DNA of 64,000 bases, taken from contig NC_063257.1 of NCBI RefSeq assembly GCF_019578655.1, positions 13,950,001 through 14,014,000 of the forward strand. Direction: 5' to 3'. Under the pieces are notes generated by a model, which was not told where the DNA came from, made no database searches, and saw nothing but the letters and a program-made list of their open reading frames with translations. This stretch comes from Ricinus communis. Lineage: Eukaryota > Streptophyta > Magnoliopsida > Malpighiales > Euphorbiaceae. A program made the position numbers and the translations under genes. Of this stretch, positions 36,133 to 49,638 are shown one piece after another. Every line of letters starts with the position of its first letter. Position 1 is the stretch's first letter.

Positions 36133-37640
36133 TTACTCACCTCCCCAATCAGAGTGAAATGATTTAATTCTATAGTTAAATTGGCGAGAGACTAAAGTTT
36201 CAAATTCTATGAACATACTAAAGACTTGACTTTTATCTTTGAGAAAATAGATCCATGTAAAACAAGTAAAATCATCAATAAAAAATAAGAGAATCCTAAA
36301 TTTGTTAAAATTGGTGCAAGCCCCCAAACATCTAAGTGAACAATTTCAAAAGGAAATTGACTAGTATGTTCAATAAAAGCTAATGGCATTAGAGCCAATT
36401 TTCCTAACTTACATGCATAACACATTGACATTGAAAGAGAACTATAACAATCTAAATTATTTTTGGAAATTATTGAAGAAATAGTTTGAGCATGAGCATG
36501 TCCCAATCTTGCATGCCAATTAGCAAAAAAGACAGATTCACTAAGAAAAGCATGTTTATTTGGTGACGGAAGGCAGTACAGTCCATCTTCATTCGGTCCT
36601 TGTAATAGGATTTTTTTGGTCTTTTGATCCTTAATAAGAAAATGAGTTGGCCAAAATTCAAAGAAACATGAGTTATCTTTCGAGAATTGATGAACAGATA
36701 ATAAAGATTTTGTTAGAGCTGGGATATGTGAAGCATTTTCTATTTGTAAATTAGAATTAATAAATGATGAATATAAAGCATTATCCTTGGCCATTATATG
36801 CAAACCTTGACCATTTGGCACCTTGATTTGGTCCAATCCCTTGTAAGGTGTCACATTAGAGAAAGCATTAGGGTTTGGAGTCATATGATGGCTTACTTCG
36901 ATGTCAGGTGTCCAACTGATATAATTTATTTGAAGAATATAGGCTAGTGATGCCATATTTGGATCCATGATATTATTAGATTGCAAACCTGCACTATAAC
37001 TATTATTCCGCGCAATATTAGCTTGGGGAGCATTATTATCGAAATTCATTTGATTGTACCTTCTTCTACATGTATAAGCTGTGTGGTTATGATACCACAA
37101 ATTTAACAAGTAACTTTTGATATTCGATTGTTATGAGAAAAGGAATTAAAATTGTTTGGCCTTAATTGAGCCGATTGTCCTCCATTAACATTCGAATTCT
37201 GCTTATAAGCAACATTAGCTTGAGGAACAGCACGCATACCATGGAGTAAAATCTCATGCGCCAAAGGTTGACTACAATGTTCCTAAAAAGAAATTGGTTC
37301 AGGTTTCAAATTCAAAGTTGAAATAAAAGGATGAAACTCACTACTAATATTGCAATAGATAACCGCATTAAATTCTGCCATAGAAATAGGACAACCAACT
37401 GTTCCTAACTCATTGGCCAAGCTTTTGGCTTTCTAGAGGTAAGTCGAGACAGACATATCATTCTTCTTAAGTTCCTGAAGTTCGATGTGCAACTGCAATT
37501 GTCGGATTTGAGAAACTGAGCCAATTACATATGGATATACTTTTTTCGTGAGAGATGACAACAACCAAGATAGTAAAAGCTGGTCCTTTTGAAACCAAGT
37601 GGTGTAAGCATGATTAGGAGTTTATTGGTTTGGATTAGTA
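36133..37640 (-). pseudogene. Copia gag C-terminus, protease and integrase remnant
   Basis: The open stretch 36207-37109 starts behind a broken gag zinc region and contains a protease-like block in which the usual DSGA site reads DIEV. The integrase HHCC domain follows (HARLGHAHAQ...CYACKLGK, about 36390-36510), then the integrase core start FEIVHLDVWG. Downstream integrase sequence continues in another frame to 36133. Between 35600 and 36133 the core is degraded. Upstream (37110-37648) lies gag with an IQLQLHIE-like leucine-rich stretch in shifted frames. Confidence 0.85.
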
Positions 37641-37648
37641 ATGGAAGG

Positions 37649-39009
37649 TGATGGGCTACTTATGCAACCTACACTTAAGGTAGTGAACCTATCGATGCGG
37701 TCTAGCACTAGTGAGTATCAAAGTCATATCCCTAGAGATCGAGTAAACCTAAAGTTACTACTATTCGTTATGTTATTTAATCTGAAATAAGGTGTGAGAA
37801 GTCTAAATTAATTAACTAATGCTTATGAATGCAAATAAAGGAACAACAGCAACTGACAATCGAAAGACAACCGTAACAAAGAAGCAAACCCAAAGGGAAC
37901 CTAAGTGATGGAACTCTAAGGTTGATTTTATAAACTGCCAATCTTGCTACCCGTACCTAAATCCTGAATCGAACTCCGCTCCTCTCTCGAGCTCACTGAG
38001 TTCCTAAATCTGCACTAACCTAATGGAATCTCTTCCTATCAGATTAGCATTAAGCGTGATTTAGAACTATTAAGAGTTGTTAATTCTTAATCCGGCGAGT
38101 GAATTAACCTTATCTCTAAGTGTTAACTACCAGTTCTTACTATTTAATTTCCAATTGTAAAAAGCATTTCTCAATGTCAAGAAACAACCTAAAAGACAAT
38201 TAATTTAACGTCTCAAATTAATTGAATCAAATTTTATTACTAAACAGTAAGAAGATTACAAAAATGGCAGATAAAAATCCAATATTTAAACACAAACCAT
38301 CAACAAAGATGAACCCCAATGGGTTCGGCAGTCCTAGCTACTCATAATGAAAGAAATAAATACAAAAGGAACTAAATAACAGAAAAGAAAATGAAACATA
38401 TAACCGCTCTTCTATCGAATCGGAGTGGGAATGTCGCAAGTGCCGATTCTGAAACCAGCCTCAAGTATGGATCTCGGATGTCTCGGTCAATCATCTAGAA
38501 ACTTCAATCTTTGCTTGAATCCTCCAAATCAATCCTTTGAACTGACGTTGGTCTCCCAAAATGTCAATAACAGAGGTGCAGAAATGAGGGGTCGAGCGCA
38601 TAGAGAAGTCCAGAAATCAAAAGCGGAACCCCGTCTCGTTTTGCATGCGCCTATTTATAGACAGAACTACCTTCGCCATGCCATGGCCCATGCATATATG
38701 CACGGCCCGTGTAACGGGCACCAACCTCCATGAAATGCAAAACTTCCGAAATTGTCCAAGGGAGGTCGTGCAAAAGCCTCAAAACTTCGCGCCAACAAGG
38801 AATCGACTCCAATAAGCATCTAATACCCGTAAATCATCCAAATAGCTTGGTTTCTGCCCGTAAATCAATCAATCTCTATCAAGGAGTCCGAAAACCTGAA
38901 AAATTCATAAACATACCACAATGCGATCAAACAGGAATAAATATGACTCAGATACGCGAATAAACGACTGATAAACAGTCAATAAACATGTATAGAATCA
39001 TCTACATCA
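37649..39009 (-). mobile_element. Solo LTR in copia gag, TSD GAAGG
   Basis: 1361 bp, TGATGGGCTACTTATGC...CTACATCA on the plus strand, with GAAGG at 37644-37648 and 39010-39014. Its end GCATAAGTAGCCCATCA (minus strand) is shared with the LTRs at 22569 and 27265, so it is a relative, in minus orientation, of that Athila/Tat-like group, and it also contains ATGGCCCATGC/CACGGCCCGTG motifs (about 38680-38720). Confidence 0.94.
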
Positions 39010-39206
39010 GAAGGAATGGTGGATATTGGAGCTAGATTAGTGCCATCAATAATTCTAGTCATGTGGTGACAATTTAGTAAAGGTAGGAACTCAGTTTTCC
39101 AAGCAAGAAAATTTCTAGAATTGAGTTTAATAGTAAAACTATAATGAGTAGTAAGAGCGCGGGTTATGAGATTAGGAAGTACAGCTTGAATAGCTTAATT
39201 TTCCAT
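39010..39206 (-). pseudogene. Copia gag N-terminus
   Basis: The ATG at 39204-39206 is followed by a stop at codon 4, then by typical copia gag sequence (FTIKLNSRNFLAWKTEFLPLL). It joins smoothly to the gag sequence on the other side of the solo LTR at 37648 once the duplicated GAAGG is removed. Confidence 0.8.
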
Positions 39207-39265
39207 GGGAAAAGGAGAAAAAATTATAGAAAGAAATTATAGTATTTTGATCAGCTCTAACACCA

Positions 39266-39410
39266 TGTAAATGTTGTATTGATGTTAATGAGCATTACAA
39301 GTATGATATATATAAAATACAAGAAAAGATAAGTGAAATAAGCTGGATCTCTAATATAATAATTACAATAAGAGAAGATAAATTATATTTATTATGAGTA
39401 TATCCTAATA
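39266..39410 (-). repeat. 5' LTR of the copia element
   Basis: 145 bp; the plus strand begins TGTAAATGTTG and ends ATCCTAATA (CA has become TA). The primer binding site abuts it at 39254-39265. Confidence 0.9.
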
Positions 39411-39415
39411 GTCTC

Positions 39416-39898
39416 CGTTTTAGTATGCTTTTAGTAAGTTGATAAGTGACAATCTTGTGTTTGTATTTTTTGGTTTTTACATTGTTTATATTCTTAGTTG
39501 TTATTTGCTTAGTGCTTCCTTTTTATGTGATTTTTGTGCTTGGAATAGAAAGTTATATTAAGTTTTAAAAAATTTTAGAATTTTATTTGAACACTAAGAG
39601 ATTCTCTCTAGGACTATCGTGTTTATTGAGGAGGAGAGTATGGTAGCCACCAGTTTGCAGAGGATATCAATACGTTGGTGCAGTCTATTTGAGATTCAAA
39701 CGTCAGACTGGTCTATTTTCTCTATCAAAATTATTGTAGATGCTAAATTTTTTTATTTTTTTCTTCTATTTTTGTATGAAATGATTCTTATTGGTAGTGT
39801 CTTTGATGTTTAATGTTTTTATTGATAATATTTTTATATTGTTAAGTTATTCAATATATTGATTATGGTTATTATGAATAACTTTTCTACTGTGTATA
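39416..39898. other. Unannotated host DNA
   Basis: T-rich, no gene recognised. Confidence 0.5.
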
Positions 39899-39903
39899 TT
39901 ATC

Positions 39904-42754
39904 TGTCACGACCCGATCTGTGGGCCCATGATCAGCACTAGGGAATGGGTAAGACGTAAGGCCACCGAATCCTGTAGTAAGCCTGACCATTCACTAACTC
40001 AATCAAATTGAAATTCGGACTCAATCCAAAGCACCGATTCACAATTAACCTTAACCATCAAATCCTACATATTTAATTCGGTATACCAGCATAATTAAGC
40101 AAGACCTAAATTTACATAAAATTACAACTGATAAGTCTAAAATTTCTACTGCAGAGAATCTAAAATTTTACAAGTCAAACATACCAAAATCAATTACATC
40201 AACCCTATGATAAAGGAGTCGGGTTGCTAGATAAGAACTGCGGGAAGACTAACAATCACCTGATAAACAGTGAAATTGAGACTGTCAGTCTCGAGAGTGA
40301 GTTAAAATCATATATCCTAAAACAAAATATAAAACTTCAATAAAACATTTGTTTAATTAAAATAAAATATGCATGTCATGCTATGCTTCTGTATAATAAA
40401 ATAAAATAATATTTTTATTTCATACCATTGGACGGAGTACCTCAGTAGAACCCTAAACCCAACACTAACATCTCAACTCTCTCATTCTAATAGAACTGGC
40501 GCCTAGAGAGCGAAGCTCAACCAGGGTCCTTAACTCCAGTCCGGTCACTTAATTATCACTATCAATCTTAGCCTTTCGGCTCTTTTATTCTAATTAGACT
40601 AGCGCCCAGAGAGCGAAGCTCGACTAGAGTCGTTAAGTCCAATCTGGTCACTTAGATTTTCAAATAAGCCAACGCCTAGAGAGCAATGCTCGACTATGGA
40701 CCTTTACTCTGGCAAACTCACTCTACTCAGCCTAGAGATCAATGCTCGATCAGGGCAAGTCCCAAAATTTACCCTTTTTAAAGTTTACCCTTTTTACTAT
40801 CTGTCTCAGATTCCTACCGATGCACATACGGTCCTGATGCAACTCATCAAATAGCATGTTCTATAGCCGTCTCATCCTGAGTCAACACGAAAACACAAAA
40901 CCATAATGCAGTAAATGAAACATATATGAATAGTGATTAAATAAATAATTAAATTATTTAATTATTTAATCAGAACTATCACGTAAAAAAAATCTTAGCA
41001 TGACAGGTGAACAGTTATATGACTTTAACTCACAGCATTGACTACCTCCTAGCTCTGCTCCGATGCCTCGGATGGAGCGAGCCAAACTGACAGATTATCT
41101 AATCACGGAAAATAATTTAATCAAAACATTGAAATATTTGACAATTAACCCTAGGTCTAGACTCCTAGGACTAACTGTCTAAGAATCACGACTCGGAAGA
41201 ATCCTACCGAAAATTCGCCAGAACCTCCCCTAAATTACAGACATTTACCCCTTGTATAACGGGTCCAGGACCTGTCAGAAAACACTTCAAATATACAACG
41301 ATTAATTAACGGGAGTTGGGCCACCAAAACTGCATTAATTTTTTTCGACTCCGCAACACAATACAAAAACGACTGTTGGCAGACTGTCCGACAAACTATT
41401 TATTTTAAATAATAAACTTCACATAATTTTTCTAATATTCAACACAATAATTAAATACATAACATTTTATAAATGAACTCTAAAATCTACGGGCTAGAAA
41501 TTTACCGAGACACTTGATCACTCGGTCGACTCGCCTCCAGCCGTCGGAGTCTGGTCGACAATCTGAGCACGTCTACGGACTCGAGATGACGCGCTGAGGA
41601 TGATCCCAGCTTTTGATCTTCCGATCCGACCCCTGATCATCTAGAGAGATTTACGGACGATCTCGGCCGTAAATTTTCAAACGGAGTCTGATCCCCACGA
41701 AACCGGTGCCATTGGGAAGCTTGAGCTGAGGAGAGTCCGGATATGCCCTCCGATCATCCATCCATCGCCGGAGCTCACCAGAAAAGCTTGAAATTATGGC
41801 TACCCTTACTCTTTTCACCTCGTCAGATCTTGCAATTCTGGCAGCCTCAAGGGGTGGCAATGGTCGGAAAAGAAAGCCCAAAAATTGCTGATCATTTTGA
41901 GCCCAGAAGGAAAAATCATCATTCTAGCCACTTCGCTAGCACCACGGCCACCCATACACTTTTCCCCTTCTTCCCCGACATGCCGACGCTCCTCCCCTCT
42001 TTCTTCCTTCTTTCTTTTCTTTTCTTTTCCTTTCCTCTCCATATCAACTTTTAGTCCCTGAACTTTTCATCTTTACCATTTAGTCCCTCAACTTTTTTAA
42101 TTACTAATAATTTCGTCCTGTAAAATTTCCAATTAACCCTTAAAATTTTCTTTAGCTTTTCAATTAAGCCCCTAACTATTTAATTTGGGCCAAATTACAA
42201 TTATTGAAAATATATAATTACATATTTAACATTGCTTTTAAATGTAAAATTACTAAAAAGCTATTGCCGACATATTTAATTACAAAAATACCAAACATAC
42301 AAATTTTTATTAAAATCCCATATTAATAAAATTATATTTTTAACTCTTATTCCAAAATAAATTTCTAATTTAATCCTAACACAACTAATTTAATTAACCA
42401 ATTTGCTAAATATTTTCCAATTAAAATTAATACCATTAGCTAATTAAAATACCATTTCCCTAATAATTCTTTTATAAAATATCATTTACTAATTTTTTCA
42501 TAACTTTCAATTATAGAAAGTAATTTATATATTCATATTGGGAAAAAATTGAATGACAAAAAATATAATTCATTTTCCAAAGAATTTACTTAATTAATTT
42601 TTTAAAAATCAAACAAATTAGACATACAAAATAATTCCATTTAAATCATTCCAATTAAATTAAATAAAAATAAAATAAAATTAATTTAAATAAAAACTCA
42701 TTTATTAATTATTACTAATATCATTACTATTAAAGAAAAATTCTGGATATTACA
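39904..42754 (-). mobile_element. 2.85-kb solo LTR (gypsy type), TSD TTATC
   Basis: Starts TGTCACGACCCG, ends GGATATTACA, and is flanked by TTATC at 39899-39903 and 42755-42759. The TGTCAC.../...TTACA plus-strand ends match those of the chromovirus LTRs here, so by analogy it lies in minus orientation. Length and termini fit a chromovirus LTR. It contains a cluster of GCCTAGAGAGCGAAGCTC-type repeats (about 40498-40750). Open frames inside (for example at 41743 and 41651) are chance frames. Confidence 0.94.
40498..40750. repeat. Tandem imperfect repeats inside the solo LTR
   Basis: Four copies of a 60-100 bp unit, each with a core like GCGCCTAGAGAGCGAAGCTC followed by a CGACTAG/AACCAGGG phrase and a GGTCACTTA phrase, diverging toward the right. 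Confidence 0.75.
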
Positions 42755-42759
42755 TTATC

Positions 42760-43433
42760 TTTTATTAATTAAGATTACATGTCAGTAAAAAAAAAGAATC
42801 TCATAATACAATTTTATAAGTCAAAATGACACATTATCAAATGATAAAAATATATCAAAGTCCAAATATAAAAATGTATTGATGATACATGTATATATTT
42901 TAAGTTGACCAAAATTTTAAATTCAAATCTTTTTCTCTTCATTTCTACTTAAAAAAGTCAAGTGTGAATGTGATTAACCGAATAATTCAACAGGCAATGC
43001 AGCGACCCGGTATCCTTCATACCCCTATTATTTTCCCATCATAATCATGACATAAGCTAAGAGCCAACTCTGATTTTATAATCTAAAAGAAAAATAATAA
43101 TAATAATAATAATTTATAATATATTAAATCTGATTTCTGCACCTCTTTTATACAAAAGTTACATTTTGACCCCCGCGATTACCAGTGGGCCAAAGAAAAC
43201 AATTGTATCATTTGATCGCAAAACTGAATCCAAATTTAATTTTCTCTCGCTTTCTCCCCTATATTAACATTAACATCAATCTCTCTTTCTCTACTTCTAT
43301 TTGACCATCTCTAACTAATTTCAAAAGAAAAAGAAAATAGAACCGAGCCAGCACATGACCTTGATGAGGTACGGCTTCTCTCTCTCCTTCTCTATCTCTC
43401 TGAATCCCACATCCCTTATTATTAATAACATCA
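42760..43433 (+). promoter_or_regulatory. 5' flank of the sugar transporter gene
   Basis: AT-rich DNA with an (AAT)n microsatellite at about 43092-43114 and CT-rich tracts at 43240-43410 typical of plant 5' leaders. No TATA box can be assigned with confidence. A full gypsy solo LTR ends about 700 bp upstream of the start codon. Confidence 0.4.
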
Positions 43434-43499
43434 GTGGAAATGTTAAAAATGGCAGATCCGGATCGAATTGAAAAGAGGAAGAGAAAGAAGAGAAAGAAG

Positions 43500-46400
43500 A
43501 TGAGTGAGAGCCAGAGGTTCCAGCTTGGAACTGTTGGTGCTTTGAGTTTATCTGTGGTTTCTTCTGTCTCTATCGTTATTTGCAATAAAGCCCTCATTAG
43601 TACCCTCGGTTTCACTTTCGGTCAGTGTTTATTTATTTGTTTTTATTTAACTCTGATTGATTGATAGATCAGTCAAATTGTAATGTATTTTTTTTAGATT
43701 TAAGATCTAATCTGTATGTTCGTTTTAGATCTAATGCTAATTTGCTATGCAAATCACTGTTGGTCTGGTAAAATAAAAGGGGTTAGGTTTATGGGATTAT
43801 TATTGTTTGTATGGATGAATCAAACTTTGTAATTTCAATGTAAATTGAAGAATGACGGTCATGGTGCTACTGGTAGTTAAATTCTTGATAACTAAATCTT
43901 GAGATCATGGAAGAACTAAACAAGTAGCATCTTAATTTTAATTTGGATATGTATTGGTTAATTTCTTTTTGTTCCCTAAATTTGATGCTTATATTAATAT
44001 GTGGTTACGGATCCATACAGCGACAACATTGACAAGCTGGCATCTGCTGGTGACATTTTGTTCACTTCATGTGGCATTATGGATGAAAATGTTTGAACAC
44101 AAGCCTTTTGATGCAAGAGCTGTTATGGGATTTGGCATTTTAAATGGAATTTCCATTGGCCTTTTGAATCTTAGCTTGGGTTTCAATTCTGTTGGTTTCT
44201 ACCAGGTATACCAAATACAACCCGTATCTTCTTATAAACAATTAAAGCAATATAACAAGGAGGCATGTTGCTTGTGTTTTCTCAAACTGTAAAACAAGCA
44301 CATATTTCTTGCTTGTGTTCTGTGAAATTGTAAAACAAGCACATGGTAAGTGTTTTGTGAAACTGTAAAAGAAGCATAATGTATATGCCTGTGATTTAAA
44401 GGACGTCGGGTGGCTCTTTCTTCTTCCTATATTATGCCTGGTCTAAATGGACAATCAAACTATCAAGTAAAAAAGGCATCCTTTGACTTGAGCAATGTCT
44501 TAACTTATTCATATCAAGTAAAGCCGTCTTTTTCAGAAGAATCATAGTGTCATATCAAAGAGACAATTTTTTGTTCAAATTAATCATTATCCTGATATTT
44601 TTGCTTCAGAAAAACCTTTTAGGAGTACTATATTCTGAAATTTATTTCTCATATGTAGATGACAAAATTGGCGATTATCCCATGTACTGTTCTTTTGGAG
44701 ACACTTTTCTTCAGGAAGAAATTCAGGTATCTCGTAATCATGCTTTTCTGCTTGATGTGATTAGCTTTTTTTTCATTTACTGGTGTCAGTATCTGTGGTT
44801 AAGTGTAGCTCTTGGACATATAGATACTTTAGTGGACAGTTGTTTTTAATAGGTTTGAAATGGTTATTAATACTTAACCAGAAAAAGAAAATAAATAAAG
44901 AACCAAATTGCTTAAAGGCATCTGGGCATGTGCCGCTGATAGGAAGCATTACCAAATTCCTCCTGCCATTTTGTTCCATAGAATGTGAAACTTCTCATGT
45001 GACTTCCATTTGACATTATGTAAATATTCTTTTTCATGCTTGTTTACTTTGAAAAATGATGTGTTTATAGTTGAAAAGTTGTCATGGTTTATCACAGACA
45101 ATATTGTTACAGCCCATTTTTCTTGGGTATTGATCTTTGTATTTGTGCATGTTCAGTCTCGATGAAATATGAACTCATATTGTGCATGCCTACGCCATAG
45201 ACCTATTGATATTTTCACGCATATATTATCTTCAAAATGCTTTCCATTTAATTAAATTTGCTACTTTTAAGTTCTTAAAATTCATACTATTCTGTTGGTT
45301 AATCAGGGAAAGTTTTATCTAGCTGTTCAACCAGATATGTGCTGATTCTTCTTGCATAATTGCAGTCGGAATATCCAGTTTTCATTGACAATCCTTCTCC
45401 TGGGTGTTGGCATTGCAACTGTGACTGATCTTCAGCTTAATGTCCTCGGCTCTGTCTTGTCTCTTCTCGCTGTTGTTACAACCTGCATTGCCCAGATTGT
45501 ATCCTTATTAAAATACACACTTGTTTCTATGCATTTTTACATGTCTGTTTGTCAAAAAAAAAAAGAAAAAGCTAAGCAAAAAGATGGACAACTCTCATCC
45601 TGTAGGTCAACTTTTCTTCCATGATGGTAAAGTGTTTATTTGTTTACTCGTTTCTTTCTTCCTGCCACTTCTAGTGAAGTTGTAAAATCTTAACCAGTTT
45701 AATTTTAGATGACCAATACCATCCAGAAGAAATTCAAAGTCTCTTCTACTCAACTTTTATATCAGTCATGCCCCTATCAGGCGATAACTTTGTTCATAAT
45801 TGGACCATTTCTGGATGGATTATTGACTAATCTAAATGTTTTTGCTTTCAAGTACACCCCTCAAGTGCTGGTGAGAATTCAGGATCTCTAAACTTTAACC
45901 CCTATTTTCTCTAATTGCTTGCTTATAATATACTCTTTTCTTTTTTTGCATTATATGGTGGCAGTTCTTCATTGTTCTGTCGTGCCTGATATCTGTCTCT
46001 GTGAACTTCAGTACATTTCTGGTAATTGGAAAGACATCTCCCGTTACTTATCAGGTCCTAGGCCATTTGAAAACATGCCTAGTTTTGGCCTTTGGCTATG
46101 TTCTGCTTCGCGACCCTTTTAGTTGGCGCAACATTTTAGGGATCCTTATTGCAGTTATTGGTATGGTACTATATTCTTATTGTTGCAGTGTTGAGAACCA
46201 GCAGAAGGCTAGTGAAACATCAGTGAAATTACCAGAGGTAATTCACTTTCTTTCTTCATATTATGTTGACATAGATTATATATTTTGGAATTTGATTGCA
46301 CCTGGGTTGCCTTGAGAACCCTACTCATCTTGTTGCTATCATACTTCAATGCGGTTTCATACCCTCGATTTGCATGGTTTCAGGTCAAGGAAGGTGAATC

Positions 46401-46500
46401 TGATCCTTTGATTGGTGTGGAAAATGGAAGCGGGATTTTAGCTGATGGTGTTGTGCCAAAAGCTCCTGTATGGAATTCAAACAAGGATCTTCACGCATAA
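43500..46500 (+). CDS. UXT: UDP-xylose transporter-type nucleotide sugar transporter (TPT/DMT family), seven exons
   Basis: Exons 43500-43620, 44021-44205, 44659-44726, 45366-45498, 45709-45870, 45965-46237 and 46384-46500; all six introns are GT-AG and phases join cleanly. The coding length is 1059 nt, 352 residues. The protein opens with FQLGTVGALSLSVVSS and contains ICNKALISTLGF, TLTSWHLLVTFCSLHVALW, GISIGLLNLSLGFNSVGFYQ, QLLYQSCPYQAI and GKTSPVTYQVLGHLKTCLV. These blocks are characteristic of the Arabidopsis UXT1-3 group, Golgi/ER membrane antiporters that import UDP-xylose for wall polysaccharide synthesis. About ten membrane segments are expected. In-frame ATGs at 43440 and 43449 would add a Lys/Arg-rich extension of up to 20 residues; I chose 43500 because homologues begin there. 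No damage seen; this is the best-preserved gene in the window. Confidence 0.93.
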
Positions 46501-49500
46501 AGACCCCAGATTGTATGAATTCATTGACCCTAGATATATTAGTTGGTTAAACTGTTTCAGCGATGAAGATGTTGCTGGCATAGGGTCCGTGTATCGCATA
46601 GCTAATCGGTATTCTGAGATTATTACTTATTTTACATTAGATTAAAAGTTGGAAGGAAATTATCCTCTTATATATAGCATTTTTGGTTACTAGTTTTGTA
46701 TGAATCAGGCATGGCAACGGGACAATACCAGAATTTTATTCGTTAAATGTATACCTTTTTGTTCCAAAATACTCTTTCTGTAGTTATTCTTGTGCCAATA
46801 TGTGAACAATGAGAAGGCTTCTGGTCCTTGAACATGTTTACATGGCAGCACAGCACCTACTTCCATTAATGCATATGAAACTCTGAAGAACACATGCATT
46901 GAATTTTATCCCCATATTACTCTTTTTTTATTTGCAAACTGATGTTGCGAGGCATTAGAGATGCATTTGTTATTTACTAGTATTGTTCGTCGTGCCCGCA
47001 CTTAAATAGTCATGCCCATAAATTATTATTATAAAAATATATGAAATAAAACCTCCATGTTAATAAAAGAAAATATAAAAAATTCAATATTTTAATTTTT
47101 ACTTTTATAATATAATATTTTTAATAGTTATATTATTATAATTAAATAAAAAAATGTATTAAGAATATATATATGAAATTATGACAATATTAGGATTGAA
47201 ATAGATTAATCACTAATTAGTTTTATTATAATTAAAAAATTAATTACTAATTAATTCTATTAGAATTAGGAGATTAATCACAAATTAATTATAAAAATTA
47301 TGAATAAATTAATATATATAGAATTAATGAAGGTTAAAATTAGTAATTACTAATTAATTATCAGAGTATTTTGTCAGTTTAAAGATTCTTCTCTCCATGC
47401 TTACTCACATGTATTGTATGTGAATTTTAATTATTTGACTCATTATAATTTAAAATAAAATAATATATATTTTTAAATTTATCACTATAAATATGTCTAG
47501 TGTTAAGATAATGGCGAAATTCTTTTTAATAGTAAGTTCATTTTTAAATGTATCTATTTTATTTATAAAATTTACATTTGATTATTTATATAGCTATCAA
47601 TAATAAATTTAATATATTGTTAAAAAAATCAAGATTAACATATGTTGTAAAAGTATAGTATTTTAATTAAAGAATTATATAATAATAGTAGTTTTAATAA
47701 GGTAAAATATAGCAGATACTCTCTAGTATGAATCACTCTTTTCCTTTCTTACTTTAAAAAATTATTATAAAATTATAAAAATTAAATCTTTTAATTCTAA
47801 TATTAGACATATGATAGTATCACTATTTAAAATAAGTACTGATAATTTACTATTCAAGAATTCTAAAATGTAAAAAAATTATCTAAATTATTATGAAAAT
47901 TTTACAAAATTTGTATGTTTATTACTTTGAAGGTATTGTTAAAGCTTAATGATTAGTTAATAATTTATTATTTTAGATGACATGTATTATTCATGGCACT
48001 GTATACAACATACTCATAGTCCACTAAAAAGTGTCAAATCTTGTCAGACTTGACAAATTTAAATAATAATTAAAAAATAAAATTATATTGATAATAGTTA
48101 ATAATATCTTTATTAAAATAATAACCGTCATTCAATAATTAACATTATTATTTCTACTCAATTTTTTATACAACTCATTTAAATTTAATTTTATATGAAT
48201 TTTAATATAATCATCGGAGTGTATATGAGATTTCAAAGTAACTTTTTTTTCTTTGATTTGGTTGAGTTTTGTAACTTCTATTCACTATTTTCAATCAGGA
48301 TATAAGGTAATTATTTAAAAAATAAACTTTTACCTATAAGGACTCTAATTGGATCTTATAATAGGAATATTCTATATTAATAGTTAATCTTATTGTTACA
48401 ATCATCATGAAATATGTTTGGGCATCCACTTAATTGATCATTTCTTAAGTTTAAAGTCCAAATTTTAGACGTTTAAAACATTATTATAATCAAAACTTAG
48501 ATGTTAAAAAATGCATTAAGAACAAAATGATGATTATTATTATAAGAAGAGTGTCAGCCATTATGTTAATCAAACTCAATGAAGCATATGGAGAACCGCT
48601 CCCATTTCAATTTGTAGAGTACAATAAATTATTATAAATGAAAAGATTATGTAAAAGGAGCCCAATATACAATTTTAAACTTGATAAACCCAATTGTATA
48701 AAGAATTAGATATATATAAATATATACAACACTCAGTATTCTTGTTTTTCTTTTTTTCTTTTTCCTTTTTAAAGCAACATATTCAAATTAATATTTGTAT
48801 GAAGAAAAAATATTTAAAACTATAAACATTGGTCCATTTCAATTTGTAGAGCATGTATATGTTTTTCAGATAAATTTAATTGATGAATACCGCATTATAT
48901 TTTCTTATACTTTTTTTTTAATTTTGTAGAGTATGTATATGTGTATCAGATCAAGATCGTAGTCTTTTTTCTTATATTCTTTAATTTAGATTTATTATCT
49001 TTTTGAAATTCTATTTTATAATCAACATTGGAAATCCTAAGAAACTTGAACTTCTAGAATTATTTATATTATTTATTAATTTTGATTAATAAAAGACTAA
49101 ATTAATTTAATTAATTAAATAATCAATAAGACTCTTTTAGTAAATTTATCTGTCACCTTTCTTTACACTTTTATATATGTTAAAATTATAGATATGGAGC
49201 TCATTCACACTTTTATATATGTGAAGTTTATAGATATGAAGAAAATGTAATAGGTTAGAGAATTGGTAAAATCTGTCTCTAAGCTCTTGAACTTTGCCTG
49301 TTGTTTTGGACTTGAGCTCCTTAGTTTATTTGGTATAACTGGGTTTCAGCAAGCAATTGAGGCTTATACTCACATGAATTGTTGATTGTCTTCAATTTTT
49401 CATTAAACAAATGAATAAAGAAATACTAAAACACACATTTATATATTAGTAATTTGCTTTAATACCAGACATAAACAAAGACATGAATGATCTTGCTAAG

Positions 49501-49638
49501 CAGCAACGTTCTAAAGGATTTAATAAGACAATCTATTTTGATATGTATATCTATAGATCCCTAATTTATATTTATTAAATAATAAAAAATGGCAAAATCT
49601 TTACCAAAACTTGGTTCATGTAGGAATGTCTATATTAG
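46501..49638. other. 3' flank of transporter gene and AT-rich spacer
   Basis: 46501 to about 46950 is probably 3' UTR and downstream flank. From 47000 to 49638 the DNA is extremely AT-rich with ATTAATTA-type words and no gene. A two-copy tandem duplication (unit CACTTTTATATATGT...TATAGATATG) lies at about 49164-49240. Confidence 0.6.

Larger units (their letters stand above)
34124..39410 (-). mobile_element. Ty1/copia element with short LTRs, TSD GTCTC
   Basis: Short LTRs (34124-34272 and 39266-39410) enclose copia-ordered remnants on the minus strand: gag, zinc/protease, integrase, RT, RNase H. The duplication GTCTC lies at 34119-34123 and 39411-39415. In element orientation the LTR starts TGTTAGGATATACTC, and the primer site reads TGGTGTTAGAGC (39254-39265) next to the 5' LTR. 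A solo LTR (37649-39009) and a MITE-like repeat (about 34837-34995) have landed inside; without them the element is about 3.8 kb. All frames are broken. Confidence 0.93.

Noticed and set aside
41651..42054. Open frames at the end of the 2.85-kb solo LTR
   Set aside because: They lie fully inside an LTR with exact target duplications and match no protein family.
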